From Nocardiopsis coralli (lineage in GTDB: Bacteria; Actinomycetota; Actinomycetes; Streptosporangiales; Streptosporangiaceae): a stretch of 64,000 bases of DNA. A program made the translations under genes and the position numbers. Within the stretch, counting starts at the first letter, position 1. The number at the start of each line of letters is the position of its first letter. The stretch is from positions 186,001 to 250,000 of the forward strand of contig NZ_JADBGI010000001.1 in NCBI RefSeq assembly GCF_014892575.1. Reading direction: 5' to 3'. The notes beneath the pieces were generated by a model. That model was not told the origin of the DNA. It ran no database searches and was given only the letters and a program-made list of their open reading frames with translations. Shown here piece by piece: positions 10,451 to 20,063 of this stretch.

Positions 10451-11374
10451 TCAGGACGGGAAGGCGCCCGCCCGGCCCAGATAGGCCGGCGGGGTCTTGT
10501 CGAGCCGCTCGCCCATCCACTCGGCCACCCCGATCGCACCCGACAGGCTCACCCCGGTGCGCAGCCCGCTGCGGTGCAGCATGTACAGCAGGTCCTCGGT
10601 GCCGATGTTGCCGGTGGCCGCGGGCGCGAAGGGGCAGCCGCCGAAACCGCCGAGGCTGGAGTCCAGCACCCGCACACCAGCGTCCACCGCCGCCAGGGCG
10701 TTCGCGTAACCGGTGTTGCGGGTGTTGTGGAAGTGGCAGCGCAGGGTGCGCCCGCCGGCGACCCGCGCCGTACGCTCCAGCAGGTCGGTGACCTGGCGCG
10801 GCACCCCCACCCCGATGGTGTCGGCCAGCGCGATCTCCACCGCCGAGGTCCCGGCTATGCGGCGCACCACCTCCACCACCTGCTCGGCGGGCACCTCCCC
10901 GTCGAAGGGGCAGCCGAACGCGGTCGAGACGGTCACGCTCAGCGGGATACCGGTGCCCTCCAGCGCACGGTCGATGCCCTCCAGGGTCTCCAGCATCGCC
11001 TCGACGGTCGTGCCCTGGTTGCGCACGCTGAACCCGTCGGTGGCCGGAACGGCGACGTTGACCTCGCCGACCCCCGCTTCCACGGCCCGGTCCAGACCCT
11101 TGCGGTTGAGCACCAGCCCGATCGACGCGGCCCGGGCCGGACCCGACAGGGACGCCATGATCTCCTCGGCCCCCGCCATCTGCGGGACCCGCTTCGGGTT
11201 GACGAAACTCACGGCCTCGATGCGTTCCACCCCGGCCGCAACGGCCCGCTCCACCAGTTCCACACGTTCGTGCACCGGTAGCGTGCGGTCCTCGTTCTGG
11301 AGCCCGTCGCGCGGGCCCACCTCGACGATCTGCACCCGCTCGCCGCCCTCGGGGCCACGGTCCGTCGCGGTCAT
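10451..11374 (-). CDS. HMG-CoA-lyase-like aldolase-family enzyme
   Basis: TIM-barrel enzyme of the DRE-TIM/HMG-CoA lyase superfamily, 307 residues. It starts with the metal-binding segment EVGPRDGLQNE and has the HMG-CoA lyase signature region SSLGGFGGCPFAPAATGN, which includes the Cys thought to act in catalysis. The metal-binding His pair is present in CHFHNTRNTGYAN, but the Asp that usually follows is Asn. Known family members cleave 3-hydroxy-3-methylglutaryl-CoA in leucine breakdown. The HxHN variant and the absence of leucine catabolic neighbours make the exact substrate uncertain. The ATG start has GAGGTG close upstream. Confidence 0.85.
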   Translation of the reverse strand: MTATDRGPEGGERVQIVEVGPRDGLQNEDRTLPVHERVELVERAVAAGVERIEAVSFVNPKRVPQMAGAEEIMASLSGPARAASIGLVLNRKGLDRAVEAGVGEVNVAVPATDGFSVRNQGTTVEAMLETLEGIDRALEGTGIPLSVTVSTAFGCPFDGEVPAEQVVEVVRRIAGTSAVEIALADTIGVGVPRQVTDLLERTARVAGGRTLRCHFHNTRNTGYANALAAVDAGVRVLDSSLGGFGGCPFAPAATGNIGTEDLLYMLHRSGLRTGVSLSGAIGVAEWMGERLDKTPPAYLGRAGAFPS

Positions 11375-11471
11375 CGCACCTCACCTCTCCTGCCGCTCGC
11401 TCGGCCGCGGCCAGCGTAGCGACCGGCACGTGAGGCGGGCCACACCGGGGCCGCGGCGGGGCGGCGGTGGC

Positions 11472-12467
11472 TCAGCGCAGCGCCAGGGCGGGACGGACCT
11501 CCCACGTCGTCCACACCGGCCGGTACCCCATCCGATGCCAGAACGGGCCCGAGAGCGGGTTCATCGCCGCGTAGTTCAGCACCGACACCGACACCCCGTA
11601 GGAATCCAACGCCTGGTGCGCCTGCCCCACCAGAGCGGTACCGATCCCGCTGCCGCGCTCGTCGGCGGCCACCACCCCGTACCCGATGTGCGCGATCGGA
11701 CGGGCACGCACCAACGACTTAGCCCACCGGGAACGCTCCGGCGGCGACACCCAGATCAACCCCACCGCACGGCCCCGGCGCTCGGCCAACCAGATCCACG
11801 ACCGCGACCGGTTCAGCGCCCGCGCCGCCACCCGGCGGGTCTGCTCGGCGGTGTCGGGCTGCAGGAACACCCCGCCGAAGTTCTGCTCGTAGCGGTGCTC
11901 CTCCATGAGCAGCGCCACCACCTGGGCCAGGTCACCCCGGTCGGCCAGGCGGATCGTCACGTCGTGCGGCGGCAGCGACGGCGGAACCCCGCGCCGGCGC
12001 GGACGCGCGGCCAGCACGGTGTAGGGCTGCAGACCGTGGCGCTGCAGCGGGATGATGCCCGCCACGTCCCGGGCCGGCCAGCTCACCAGCGCGGCCGACT
12101 CCGAACCGGTCCCGGTCGGCAGGTCCTCGAGCTGGTCGCGCCAGCTGGTCAACAGGGAGTCCAACGCACGGCCGGGATCGGGGCCGCCCACCACGGGCGT
12201 CAGCCAGTGCTGGTCGGGCACGCCCCAGATACGGCCGACCTCACCCGGCTGGTACCAGGTGTAGTGCATGCTCCCCGCGGCGACGGTACGGCTGTCCTCG
12301 TCGCTGACGGTCAACAGGGGATAGGAGTCGGGGGCGAAACCGACGGGCTCGGGCAGCAGGGGGTCGGCCTCGCGCCAGCGCTGGGCGGCCGAGCGCACCA
12401 GCGGGTCGAGTCCGATGTCGCCACCGGGCGTCCCCTCATGCCGCACGCGCGCGACATATCCGCTCAT
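11472..12467 (-). CDS. GNAT-family N-acetyltransferase with N-terminal extension
   Basis: 331 residues. The C-terminal ~150 residues form a GNAT domain: VTIRLADRGDLAQVVALLMEEH (motif C/D region), IAHIGYGVVAADERGSGIGTAL (acetyl-CoA-binding loop with the RGxGxGTA pattern), and NPLSGPFWHRMGYRPV (motif B). The first ~170 residues look like a second, degenerate GNAT half (WREADPLLPEPVGF, GSMHYTWYQPGEVGRIWGV), so this may be a tandem GNAT protein. The substrate is unknown. A strong AGGGGAGGGG precedes the ATG start. It is the downstream neighbour of the DUF3060 lipoprotein gene, with nothing that fixes a role. Confidence 0.8.
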   Translation of the reverse strand: MSGYVARVRHEGTPGGDIGLDPLVRSAAQRWREADPLLPEPVGFAPDSYPLLTVSDEDSRTVAAGSMHYTWYQPGEVGRIWGVPDQHWLTPVVGGPDPGRALDSLLTSWRDQLEDLPTGTGSESAALVSWPARDVAGIIPLQRHGLQPYTVLAARPRRRGVPPSLPPHDVTIRLADRGDLAQVVALLMEEHRYEQNFGGVFLQPDTAEQTRRVAARALNRSRSWIWLAERRGRAVGLIWVSPPERSRWAKSLVRARPIAHIGYGVVAADERGSGIGTALVGQAHQALDSYGVSVSVLNYAAMNPLSGPFWHRMGYRPVWTTWEVRPALALR

Positions 12468-12652
12468 CCACCCCTCCCCTTCGGCGGGTCTGCTCCGTCG
12501 AGTGCGCGGTGCGGGATGTGCCTCGAACCACGCACAGGGACCGAACCACCGTAACCGATACCCGGTGTCACTCGGGCGTCGGGGCGATCACCCGACAGGA
12601 ACGGATCCTTCGCGGTGGCAGGGGTTGTGGCTTCTCAGGGACCTCAGCCGCC

Positions 12653-13105
12653 TCAGGCCGCGGCGGACCCTCCCTGGTTGACGGTGGTGTCCCGGCCGCG
12701 GTTGATGACCTCGGGCTCCCCGGAGGTGTAGGAGACGGTGTTGTCCACACCGACCAGCACGATCTTCTCGGCCGACCCGACCTCGACGTTCGACCCGCGC
12801 CCGGTGGCCCGCACCAGCCCGCAGGGGCCGTCCAGCACCACCTCGGCGTCGTCGGCGGTCACTACGACCTCGCGGTCGGCGCAGCGCCCGTGCACCTGGC
12901 TGCCGTCGTCGACGATGACCAGCACGTCGTCCTGGACGACGTTGCCCTCGGCCTGGTCGGGCTCGTGGCGCGGGACGTCGCCCCCGCCCTGGTCGGCGGA
13001 GCCGCCGTCCCCGCCGTCGGAGGCCGAGGGCCCCGCCTCGCACCCGGCCATCAGCAGGGCGAGCAGCACGGCACCACCCACGGTGGCCAGGGGTCCGACC
13101 CGCAT
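12653..13105 (-). CDS. DUF3060-type lipoprotein
   Basis: 150 residues. The signal peptide MRVGPLATVGGAVLLALLMAG is followed by a lipobox Cys (LMAGC) near residue 22, so the mature protein should be tethered to the outer face of the membrane. After a Gly/Asp-rich linker comes a short beta-repeat region (VVQDDVLVIVDDGSQVHG ... LVGVDNTVSYTSGEPEV) matching the DUF3060 pattern. The function of this family is unknown. The start has AGGAAG close upstream. It sits alone between a GNAT gene and uvrB. Confidence 0.78.
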   Translation of the reverse strand: MRVGPLATVGGAVLLALLMAGCEAGPSASDGGDGGSADQGGGDVPRHEPDQAEGNVVQDDVLVIVDDGSQVHGRCADREVVVTADDAEVVLDGPCGLVRATGRGSNVEVGSAEKIVLVGVDNTVSYTSGEPEVINRGRDTTVNQGGSAAA

Positions 13106-13241
13106 CCGCTTCCTCCAGGTCCGCAGGGCAACGACGGTTCGCGCCGGGGTTCAGCGCGCAGCCAAGGGTATGTCACGCTGCGGTAAACACGCGACCCCAT
13201 CGTTGTCCGAACGTGCCCGGGGTGAGACACGGGCCCCGGGA

Positions 13242-15338
13242 TCAGCTGATCCCGGCCTCGTCCATGCCGCGCAACTCACGCTTGAGTTCACCGATCTCGT
13301 CGCGCAACCGGGCCGCCATCTCGAACTGCAGGTCGGTGGCGGCCTGGTGCATCTGCGTCGAGAGCTGGTCGATGAGCCCGGCCAGTTCGGCGCGCGGCAT
13401 GTTCGACACGTCCGCGGAACGCTCCCCGACACCGGGCACAGGCGCCTTCGTTCCCGCTCCTGCGCCGCGATAACCCGTCGCCATGAGTTCTTCGGTGTCG
13501 ACGTCCTCACGGTTGAGGGAGTCGAGGATGTCGGCGATCTCCTTGCGCAGCGGCGTCGGGTCGATCCCGTGTTCCTCGTTGTAGGCCAGCTGCTTGGCAC
13601 GGCGCCGGTTGGTCTCGTCGATCGCCGCCCGCATGGAGTCGGTGACGTTGTCCGCGTACATGTGCACCTGGCCGTCGACGTTGCGCGCCGCACGCCCGAT
13701 CGTCTGGATCAGGGAGGTCTCCGAACGCAGGAACCCCTCCTTGTCCGCGTCCAGGATCGCCACCAGCGACACCTCGGGAAGGTCCAGGCCCTCCCGCAGC
13801 AGGTTGATGCCGACCAGCACGTCGTACTCGCCCACGCGCAGCTCGCGCAGCAGCTCGACCCGGCGCAGGGTGTCGACCTCGCTGTGCAGGTACCGCACCC
13901 GGATCCCGAGCTCGGCGAAGTAGTCGGTGAGGTCCTCGGCCATCTTCTTGGTCAGCGTCGTGACCAGCACACGTTCCCGGCGCTGGGCGCGTTCCTGGAT
14001 CTCGTGCACCAGGTCGTCGATCTGGCCCTCGGTGGGCTTGACCCGCACCTCGGGGTCGACCAGCCCGGTCGGGCGGATGACCTGCTCCACGACCTCGCCG
14101 CCGCCCTGGCGCAGCTCGTACCGGCCCGGGGTCGCCGACAGGTACACCGACTGGCCGATGCGCTCGGTGAACTCCTCCCACTTGAGCGGGCGGTTGTCCA
14201 TCGCCGAGGGCAGACGGAACCCGTGGTCGACCAGGGTGCGCTTGCGCGCGGCGTCGCCCTCGTACATCGCACCGACCTGCGGGACGGTCACGTGCGACTC
14301 GTCCAGCACCAGCAGGAAGTCCTCGGGGAAGTAGTCCAGGAGGGTGTTGGGGGCGCTGCCCGGCTCACGGCCGTCGAAGTGGCGCGAGTAGTTCTCGATG
14401 CCCGAGCACGTGCCCAGCTGCTCGATCATCTCCAGGTCGTGGGTGGTGCGCATGCGCAGCCGCTGCGCCTCCAGGAGCTTGCCCTGGCTCTCGAACTCGG
14501 ACAGGCGCTCGCCCAGCTCCGCCTCGATCCCGGCGACCGCCTTGCGGGTGCGCTCCTCGCCGGCCACGTAGTGCGAGGCGGGGAAGATGAAGGTGTGCGG
14601 GCTCTCGTCCAGCACCTCACCGGTCAACGGGTGCAGCGTCATGATGCGCTCGACCTCGTCACCGAACATCTCGATGCGGATCGCGAGCTCCTCGTAGACC
14701 GGGATGATCTCGATGGTGTCCCCGCGCACCCGGAACGTGCCGCGGGTGAAGGCGGTGTCGTTGCGCGAGTACTGCATGTCCACCAGCCGGCGCAGCAGGT
14801 CGTCGCGGTCGACCTCCATGCCGACCTTGATCTCGGCCATCCGGTCGACGTACTCCTGCGGGGTGCCCAGACCGTAGATGCACGAGACCGAAGCGACCAC
14901 GATGGTGTCCCGCCGGGTCAGCAGCGAGTTCGTGGCCGAGTGCCGCAGCCGCTCGACCTCGTCGTTGATCGAGGAGTCCTTCTCGATGTAGGTATCGCTC
15001 TGGGGGACGTAGGCCTCGGGCTGGTAGTAGTCGTAGTAGGAGACGAAGTACTCGACCGCGTTGTTGGGGAGCATCTGCCGCAGCTCGTTGGCGAACTGCG
15101 CCGCCAGCGTCTTGTTCGGCTGCATCACCAGGGTCGGGCGCTGCAACTGCTCCACGGTCCAGGCCACCGTCGCGGTCTTACCGGTACCGGTGGCGCCCAG
15201 CAGCACGGTGTGTTCCTCGCCCGAACGCACCCGCTCGCTGATCTGCTCGATCGCCGCGGGTTGGTCGCCCGCCGGCGTCATGTCCGAGACGACCTCGAAC
15301 GGGTCCTCGGTGCGTTTGATGTCGCTGACCGGTCGCAC
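13242..15338 (-). CDS. uvrB: Excinuclease ABC subunit B
   Basis: Damage-verification helicase of nucleotide excision repair; works with UvrA and UvrC. 698 residues from the GTG at 15338, preceded by GGGAGG at 4 nt, giving [18 protein letters not shown] as in other actinomycete UvrB proteins. An ATG 12 nt upstream would add four residues. Walker A GATGTGKT lies near residue 48 and the DNA-gripping hairpin [12 protein letters not shown] near 100. Other helicase motifs are LLVLDESH and QTIGRAARN. The C-terminal UVR coiled-coil ([28 protein letters not shown]) is the UvrC-binding part. A plus-strand gene is transcribed divergently. Confidence 0.97.
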   Translation of the reverse strand: MRPVSDIKRTEDPFEVVSDMTPAGDQPAAIEQISERVRSGEEHTVLLGATGTGKTATVAWTVEQLQRPTLVMQPNKTLAAQFANELRQMLPNNAVEYFVSYYDYYQPEAYVPQSDTYIEKDSSINDEVERLRHSATNSLLTRRDTIVVASVSCIYGLGTPQEYVDRMAEIKVGMEVDRDDLLRRLVDMQYSRNDTAFTRGTFRVRGDTIEIIPVYEELAIRIEMFGDEVERIMTLHPLTGEVLDESPHTFIFPASHYVAGEERTRKAVAGIEAELGERLSEFESQGKLLEAQRLRMRTTHDLEMIEQLGTCSGIENYSRHFDGREPGSAPNTLLDYFPEDFLLVLDESHVTVPQVGAMYEGDAARKRTLVDHGFRLPSAMDNRPLKWEEFTERIGQSVYLSATPGRYELRQGGGEVVEQVIRPTGLVDPEVRVKPTEGQIDDLVHEIQERAQRRERVLVTTLTKKMAEDLTDYFAELGIRVRYLHSEVDTLRRVELLRELRVGEYDVLVGINLLREGLDLPEVSLVAILDADKEGFLRSETSLIQTIGRAARNVDGQVHMYADNVTDSMRAAIDETNRRRAKQLAYNEEHGIDPTPLRKEIADILDSLNREDVDTEELMATGYRGAGAGTKAPVPGVGERSADVSNMPRAELAGLIDQLSTQMHQAATDLQFEMAARLRDEIGELKRELRGMDEAGIS

Positions 15339-15578
15339 TTGGCCTCCCATCGGAACCTCGCGGCCGCCCGCCCGGCAGCGGCCCTCATCCGTCAACGCTA
15401 CCGACCGCCTCCGACAATCCCGGCGTCCGCGCAGAGCCGAACCCGGCGGCGGCCCGGCGTGCCGCCCAGCGCTCCGAGCGCCCGGGCGACCGACCGGGGC
15501 CGAAGCGGCGCAGAACGGATCCGGGTTCCGGGCCGTCCCACCCTGTGCCGAGCCCCACAGACCGGGAAGAGAGCCGCC

Positions 15579-16208
15579 GTGCCTGCCCCCTCCTCCCCCT
15601 CCGTCCCCCGCCGCCGCACCACCTGGATCGTGGTCACCCTGGCGCTGGCCGTGTCCGCGTCGGTGATCGGCCTCGCCGTGGCCGCGCTCCTGCCGTCCCC
15701 GGAACGGTCCCACGAACCGGGGGCCGACGGACCGGCCCTGGAAGAACAACTGGACGCACTCACCAACGGGCCCGACGAACTCGCCCTGCTGGACGCCCCC
15801 GGGTGGGAACCGGCCTCCGTCCGCACGGACGGTGCGCTCACCGTGGTGTACGAGAACGAGCAGGGCGACGGGGTCACGGTCCGGACCCTGCCCGTGGACG
15901 GCGACGCCGACGGACTGCTGTGGGACCACTGTTCGGGCGACCGCTGTGCGGAGCGGGAGGGGGACGCGGTCCTGCGTCCCCTGGAGGCCGGCGTGCGTGA
16001 GCCCGGCGAGGTCCGGATCCTGCTCAGCCCCGACACCGTCGTCTCGGTCTCGGTACGCAAGGAGAGCGTCTCCGGCGAGCTGCAGATGCACACCCTGCCC
16101 GACATCGACGACGAGGAACTGTACGGGATCGCCCGGCAGGCCCAAACCGCCGACCGCACCGAGGCGGAGGAGACGATCCGCGAGGCCCGGGGTGACCGCA
16201 GTACCTGA
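15579..16208 (+). CDS. Membrane-anchored protein of unknown function
   Basis: 209 residues from a GTG with GGGAAGAG about 8 nt upstream. Residues ~13-37 ([20 protein letters not shown]) form one transmembrane segment. The remaining ~170 residues are acidic and predicted to be outside, with a possible disulfide pair ([10 protein letters not shown]). I do not recognise the family. It is divergent from uvrB and convergent with coaE, and is the only plus-strand gene among the first 22 kb. Codon use matches the neighbours. It lies inside a longer open frame that is the antisense of uvrB, so the start was chosen from the ribosome-binding site and the signal-anchor. Confidence 0.7.
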   Translation: MPAPSSPSVPRRRTTWIVVTLALAVSASVIGLAVAALLPSPERSHEPGADGPALEEQLDALTNGPDELALLDAPGWEPASVRTDGALTVVYENEQGDGVTVRTLPVDGDADGLLWDHCSGDRCAEREGDAVLRPLEAGVREPGEVRILLSPDTVVSVSVRKESVSGELQMHTLPDIDDEELYGIARQAQTADRTEAEETIREARGDRST

Positions 16209-16271
16209 ACCTGCCCCCGGGAGGGAAGGGTCGTGCCGGTCCGTCGCGGGTACCCGCTCGAACCGGAAGGA

Positions 16272-16874
16272 TCACTGCGCGCGGGCGGACAGCTCCCGCC
16301 ACAGCTCGGCCACACGGGCCCGCAGCTCGTCGCGCGTCCCGGCGTTGTCGACCACCAGGTCGGCCGCGGCCAGACGGGTGTCCCGGTCGGCCTGCGCACG
16401 GATCCGGGCCCGCACCTGCTCGCGCGGCATCCCCCGGTTCAGGGACACACGCTCCACCCGCACCTCGTCGGGGGCGTCCACGACCACGACCACGTCGTAC
16501 AGGGACCCCAGGCCGTTCTCCACCAGCAGGGGCACGTCGTAGACCACGACCTTGGTGTCGGCCGCCAGCGCCTCCTCCATGAGCTGCCCGCTGCGTTCAC
16601 CGACCCGGGGGTGCACGATCGCGTTCAGCGCGGCCAGACGGTCGGCGTCGGCGAAGACGATCTCGCCGAGCGCGGCCCGGTCGAGGCTGCCGTCCGCGGC
16701 CAGGACCCTGTCCCCGAACTCCGCGACGACCTCGGACAGGCCGGGGGTGCCCGGCTCGACGACCTCACGGGCGATGGCGTCGGCGTCGATCACCGTCGCA
16801 CCGTAGGAGGCGAGTTCGGCCGAGACCGCGCTCTTGCCCGAGCCGATCCCGCCTGTGAGTCCCACTTTGAGCAT
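16272..16874 (-). CDS. coaE: Dephospho-CoA kinase
   Basis: Last step of coenzyme A synthesis: ATP-dependent phosphorylation of the 3' hydroxyl of dephospho-CoA. 200 residues with the P-loop [11 protein letters not shown] near residues 5-15 and the substrate-binding [17 protein letters not shown] near 34. [13 protein letters not shown], with the conserved DVPLL, lies near 113, and the lid-type [15 protein letters not shown] near 146. This is full length; it lacks the C-terminal UPF0157 fusion found in mycobacterial CoaE. It lies between rpsA and uvrB as in Mycobacterium (rpsA-coaE-uvrB). Confidence 0.95.
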   Translation of the reverse strand: MLKVGLTGGIGSGKSAVSAELASYGATVIDADAIAREVVEPGTPGLSEVVAEFGDRVLAADGSLDRAALGEIVFADADRLAALNAIVHPRVGERSGQLMEEALAADTKVVVYDVPLLVENGLGSLYDVVVVVDAPDEVRVERVSLNRGMPREQVRARIRAQADRDTRLAAADLVVDNAGTRDELRARVAELWRELSARAQ

Positions 16875-16959
16875 GACAAGACCCTAGGGCATGGGCTTCC
16901 GGCGATTCGGACGGGCCCGACGGGGTGATGGTGTGACCTCGGTCGCCCTGCGCGGGCGC

Positions 16960-17457
16960 TCAGAGCTCCTTGCGCATGTGCACCATCACCAGGTGGTCGG
17001 CGATGCGTTCACGGGAGGTCTCGGCGAGCCCGAGGCTGCGGTACAGGCGCATCTGTGCGGGGTCGTGCGCGCCGGCGGACAGGGTCAGGGAGGTCGGGGC
17101 GGGGTCGTGGGCACGGGCCCGCTCCTCGGCCTCCTCCAGGAGCCTGCGGGCGATCCCGAGGCCCCGCAGGTCGGGCGCGACGGCCAGTCGGCTGAGTACC
17201 GCCCCGGGGCCGAGGAACCGCAGGCGCACCGACCCGGCCATGCGGGCACCGGCCACGGCGCACAGCACGAGGGTGTCGGGATCGCCCAGCAGGGTGCGCA
17301 CCCGGTCCAGGCTCTCGGTCAGCGGCAGGGTGAAGGGGTCGCCGAAGGCCTGGGCCTCGTCGACGAAGGCGGCGCGTTGGAGGGTGAAGAGTTCCCCCGC
17401 GTCGTCGGGCCCGGCGGGGCGCAGGGTCAGGTCGGGGGTGGTCGCGGGTGTGCTCAT
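16960..17457 (-). CDS. GNAT-family N-acetyltransferase
   Basis: 165 residues starting at the ATG at 17457 (MSTPATTPDLTLRPAGPDDA). It has a single GNAT domain. The N-terminal LRPAGPDDAGELFTLQRAAF is typical, ARMAGSVRLRFLGPGAVLSRLAVAPDLRGLGIARRLLE carries the acetyl-CoA-binding RGLGIAR loop, and AQMRLYRSLGLAETSRE is the C-terminal motif B. The substrate is not predictable. The open frame runs further upstream across the rpsA terminator, which argues for the later start. It is a separate unit after rpsA. Confidence 0.82.
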   Translation of the reverse strand: MSTPATTPDLTLRPAGPDDAGELFTLQRAAFVDEAQAFGDPFTLPLTESLDRVRTLLGDPDTLVLCAVAGARMAGSVRLRFLGPGAVLSRLAVAPDLRGLGIARRLLEEAEERARAHDPAPTSLTLSAGAHDPAQMRLYRSLGLAETSRERIADHLVMVHMRKEL

Positions 17458-17527
17458 GCCTTCGAGGCTAGTGGGGAGGGTGTCGCGCGGCCCGTGTTGC
17501 GCGCCCGTGCGTCGGGGCGCGGACACG

Positions 17528-17563
17528 ACGAAGGGCCGCCCCCGTGTGGGGACGGCCCTTCGT
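17528..17563 (-). terminator. Intrinsic terminator of rpsA
   Basis: A near-perfect ~16-bp stem (ACGAAGGGCCG ... CGGCCCTTCGT) with a short loop, 57 bp beyond the rpsA stop. Confidence 0.8.
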
Positions 17564-17619
17564 GGCGTCTTCAACAGACCCCCGCGGGGACCTGTTCAGG
17601 CGTCACCGCCCGAGTGCGA

Positions 17620-19116
17620 TCAGGCCTCGCCGCCGGCGAGCTTCTCGCGCAGGGCAGCCAGGGCCTCGTCGGAGGCCAGGGCGCCGCTGGAGGAGGTCTC
17701 CTGGGCGGCGGGCTGGCTGTTGCCACCGCCACCACCGGTGTACTCTTCCTCTTCCTCGACGGCCGGGGCGTTGGCGGCGTCGGCCTCGGCCGCACGCGCC
17801 TCCTCGACCTGCTTGCGGTGCGCCTCGAAGCGGGCCTGCGCCTCGGCGTAGTTGCGCTCCCACTCGTCGCGCTGGGCCTCGAAGCCCTCGAGCCACTCGC
17901 CGCTCTCGGGGTCGAAGCCCTCGGGGTACTTGTAGTTGCCCTGCTCGTCGTAGTCGGCGGCCATGCCGTACAGGGTCGGGTCGAAGTCCACCTGGTCGGG
18001 CGAGACGGCCTCGTTGGCCTGCTTCAGCGAGAGGCTGATGCGGCGGCGGTCGAGGTCGATGTCGATGATCTTGACGAAGATCTCGGTGCCGACCTGGACG
18101 ACCTGCTCGGGCACCTCGACGTGGCGCTCGGCCAGCTCGGAGATGTGGACCAGGCCCTCGATGCCCTCCTCGACGCGCACGAACGCACCGAACGGAACCA
18201 GCTTGGTGACCTTGCCGGGAACGACCTGGCCGATCTGGTGCGTGCGGGCGAACTGCTGCCAGGGGTCCTCCTGCGTCGCCTTGAGCGACAGGGAGACGCG
18301 CTCGCGCTCCATGTCCACGTCGAGAACCTCGACGGTGACCTCCTGGCCGACCTCGACAACCTCGCTCGGGTGATCGATGTGCTTCCAGGAGAGCTCGGAG
18401 ACGTGGACCAGACCGTCGACGCCACCCAGGTCCACGAAGGCACCGAAGTTGACGATCGAGGAGACGACGCCCTTGCGGATCTGGCCCTTCTGGAGGGTGT
18501 TGAGGAAGGTCTGGCGGACCTCGGACTGGGTCTGCTCGAGCCAGGCGCGGCGGGACAGGACCACATTGTTGCGGTTCTTGTCCAGCTCGATGATCTTGGC
18601 CTCGAGCTCACGGCCCACGTAGGGCTGCAGGTCGCGGACGCGGCGCATCTCGACCAGGGATGCCGGCAGGAAGCCGCGGAGACCGATGTCGAGGATGAGA
18701 CCGCCCTTGACGACCTCGATGACGGTGCCGGTGACGACGCCGTCCTCCTCCTTGATCTTCTCGATCGTGCCCCAGGCGCGCTCGTACTGGGCGCGCTTCT
18801 TGGACAGGATCAGGCGGCCTTCCTTGTCCTCCTTCTGGAGAACGAGGGCTTCGACCTGGTCGCCGACGGCGACGACCTCGCTCGGGTCGACGTCGTGCTT
18901 GATCGAGAGCTCGCGTGAAGGAATCACACCCTCGGTCTTGTAGCCGATGTCGAGCAAGACCTCGTCTCGATCGACCTTCACGATGGTGCCCTCAACGATG
19001 TCGCCGTCGTTGAAGTACTTGATGGTCTCGTCGATCGCCGCGAGGAAGGCTTCCTCGGACCCGATGTCGTTGACCGCTACCTGGGGTGTCGAGGTGGCCT
19101 CGGTGCTGCTCGTCAT
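17620..19116 (-). CDS. rpsA: 30S ribosomal protein S1
   Basis: Ribosomal protein that recruits mRNA to the 30S subunit. 498 residues from the ATG at 19116 (MTSSTEATSTPQVAVNDIGS). Four S1/OB repeats are visible, each with the recurrent pattern G-x-V-x-G-x-V: GDIVEGTIVKVDRDEVLLDI, GVVTGTVIEVVKGGLILDI, GQIRKGVVSSIVNFGAFVDL and GQVVPGKVTKLVPFGAFVRV. Repeats 3 and 4 carry the ValHis(V/I)SEL motif. The C-terminal ~130 residues are charged and end in a Glu/Gly-rich tail, as in other high-GC Gram-positives. A near-consensus promoter lies ~230 bp upstream, giving a long 5' leader. Confidence 0.96.
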   Translation of the reverse strand: MTSSTEATSTPQVAVNDIGSEEAFLAAIDETIKYFNDGDIVEGTIVKVDRDEVLLDIGYKTEGVIPSRELSIKHDVDPSEVVAVGDQVEALVLQKEDKEGRLILSKKRAQYERAWGTIEKIKEEDGVVTGTVIEVVKGGLILDIGLRGFLPASLVEMRRVRDLQPYVGRELEAKIIELDKNRNNVVLSRRAWLEQTQSEVRQTFLNTLQKGQIRKGVVSSIVNFGAFVDLGGVDGLVHVSELSWKHIDHPSEVVEVGQEVTVEVLDVDMERERVSLSLKATQEDPWQQFARTHQIGQVVPGKVTKLVPFGAFVRVEEGIEGLVHISELAERHVEVPEQVVQVGTEIFVKIIDIDLDRRRISLSLKQANEAVSPDQVDFDPTLYGMAADYDEQGNYKYPEGFDPESGEWLEGFEAQRDEWERNYAEAQARFEAHRKQVEEARAAEADAANAPAVEEEEEYTGGGGGNSQPAAQETSSSGALASDEALAALREKLAGGEA

Positions 19117-19576
19117 GTGTGGGTGGACTCCGGATACGGACAGGATCAGAAAATGGGCACGCGGTGGGTCCGGTGTGCCCGTCGATCCGTCATTCCAGAA
19201 AGTAAGGAGCAGGGCCACATACGGAACGAGCCGATCCGTGGCCGCCAGCCGCCGGGTCCAGGAGTGGTGACCGAACGGTGCAGCCCCTCCGTCCCCACGT
19301 CCGGGAGACGGTGACGCACGCACGAACCCACAACGCTTCCGTCAGAATATGAGATGTGGGTGTCCTGGTCAATCGGAACCCCGGGCCGCCAACCCGGCGA
19401 AGGCCGCAATGGCCGCAACTTACCGGAGCCCGAGCGGCGAGTTCAAGCGCTCCACGTGCCGATCCCCCGGCGAAACGGGCGTTCCGGGCACCTGCGGCCG
19501 CCGAGTGAACGGGTTACGGACACCCGGAGTCCGAAAACTGAACGGACCCAAAGCGACCGACATCACGTCCGGGCCC
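19117..19576 (-). other. rpsA leader and promoter region, no gene
   Basis: 460 bp without a credible gene. The half next to rpsA is its 5' leader of about 220 nt. Further up lies the promoter at 19344-19372, then about 200 bp of spacer to the arfB stop with no recognised element. S1 autoregulates through its leader in E. coli; whether that happens here is not visible. Confidence 0.5.
19344..19372 (-). promoter_or_regulatory. Strong promoter for rpsA
   Basis: On the minus strand TTGACC and TATTCT are separated by exactly 17 bp, the best housekeeping-type promoter I found in the window. The predicted transcription start is near 19337. Confidence 0.65.
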
Positions 19577-20017
19577 TCACTCCCCCGTCGGACGCGACCG
19601 GTTCCGCTTGAGCTCGCCCCGCCGGCGCTTGTCGTCCACCCGCCGGCGCCGGGCCGACCTGCTCGGTTTGGAACGCCGCCGCACACGGGGCGGCGGGGCC
19701 GTGGCCTCGGCCAACAGCTCCGCCATCCGCTCCAGGGCTTCCTCGCGGTTGCGCACCTGCGAACGGTGGTCCTGTGCGCTCACGCTCAGGACCCCGCCGC
19801 TCAGACGCCCGGCCAACCGCTCCAGGGCCCGTTCGCGCCGCGTGTGCCCCAGCCCGCCGCAGACCGACAGGTCCACCGACAGCGTCACCCTCGTCGCCGA
19901 GGTGTTGACGTGCTGGCCGCCCGGCCCCGAGGAGCGGCTGAAGCGCCACTGCAGGTCGGAGGCGGGCACGGTCACCGATCCGAAGGTCAGGTCCTTCTCC
20001 CCCGGGTTGGTACTCAC
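19577..20017 (-). CDS. arfB: Alternative ribosome-rescue factor / peptidyl-tRNA hydrolase ArfB
   Basis: Class I release-factor-like protein that hydrolyses peptidyl-tRNA on stalled ribosomes without a stop codon. 146 residues from the GTG at 20017, with GGAGG 9 nt upstream. It contains the catalytic GGQ in SRSSGPGGQHVNTSATRV near residue 38. A strongly basic C-terminal tail (RVRRRSKPSRSARRRRVDDKRRRGELKRNR) follows, the kind that enters the empty mRNA channel. It lacks the stop-codon-recognition domain of true release factors. It lies 46 bp after polA on the same strand. Confidence 0.88.
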   Translation of the reverse strand: MSTNPGEKDLTFGSVTVPASDLQWRFSRSSGPGGQHVNTSATRVTLSVDLSVCGGLGHTRRERALERLAGRLSGGVLSVSAQDHRSQVRNREEALERMAELLAEATAPPPRVRRRSKPSRSARRRRVDDKRRRGELKRNRSRPTGE

Positions 20018-20063
20018 CGCTGCCCGCCTCCTCCATAGTTGCGCGCGCCTGCGCGCGGGGCGC

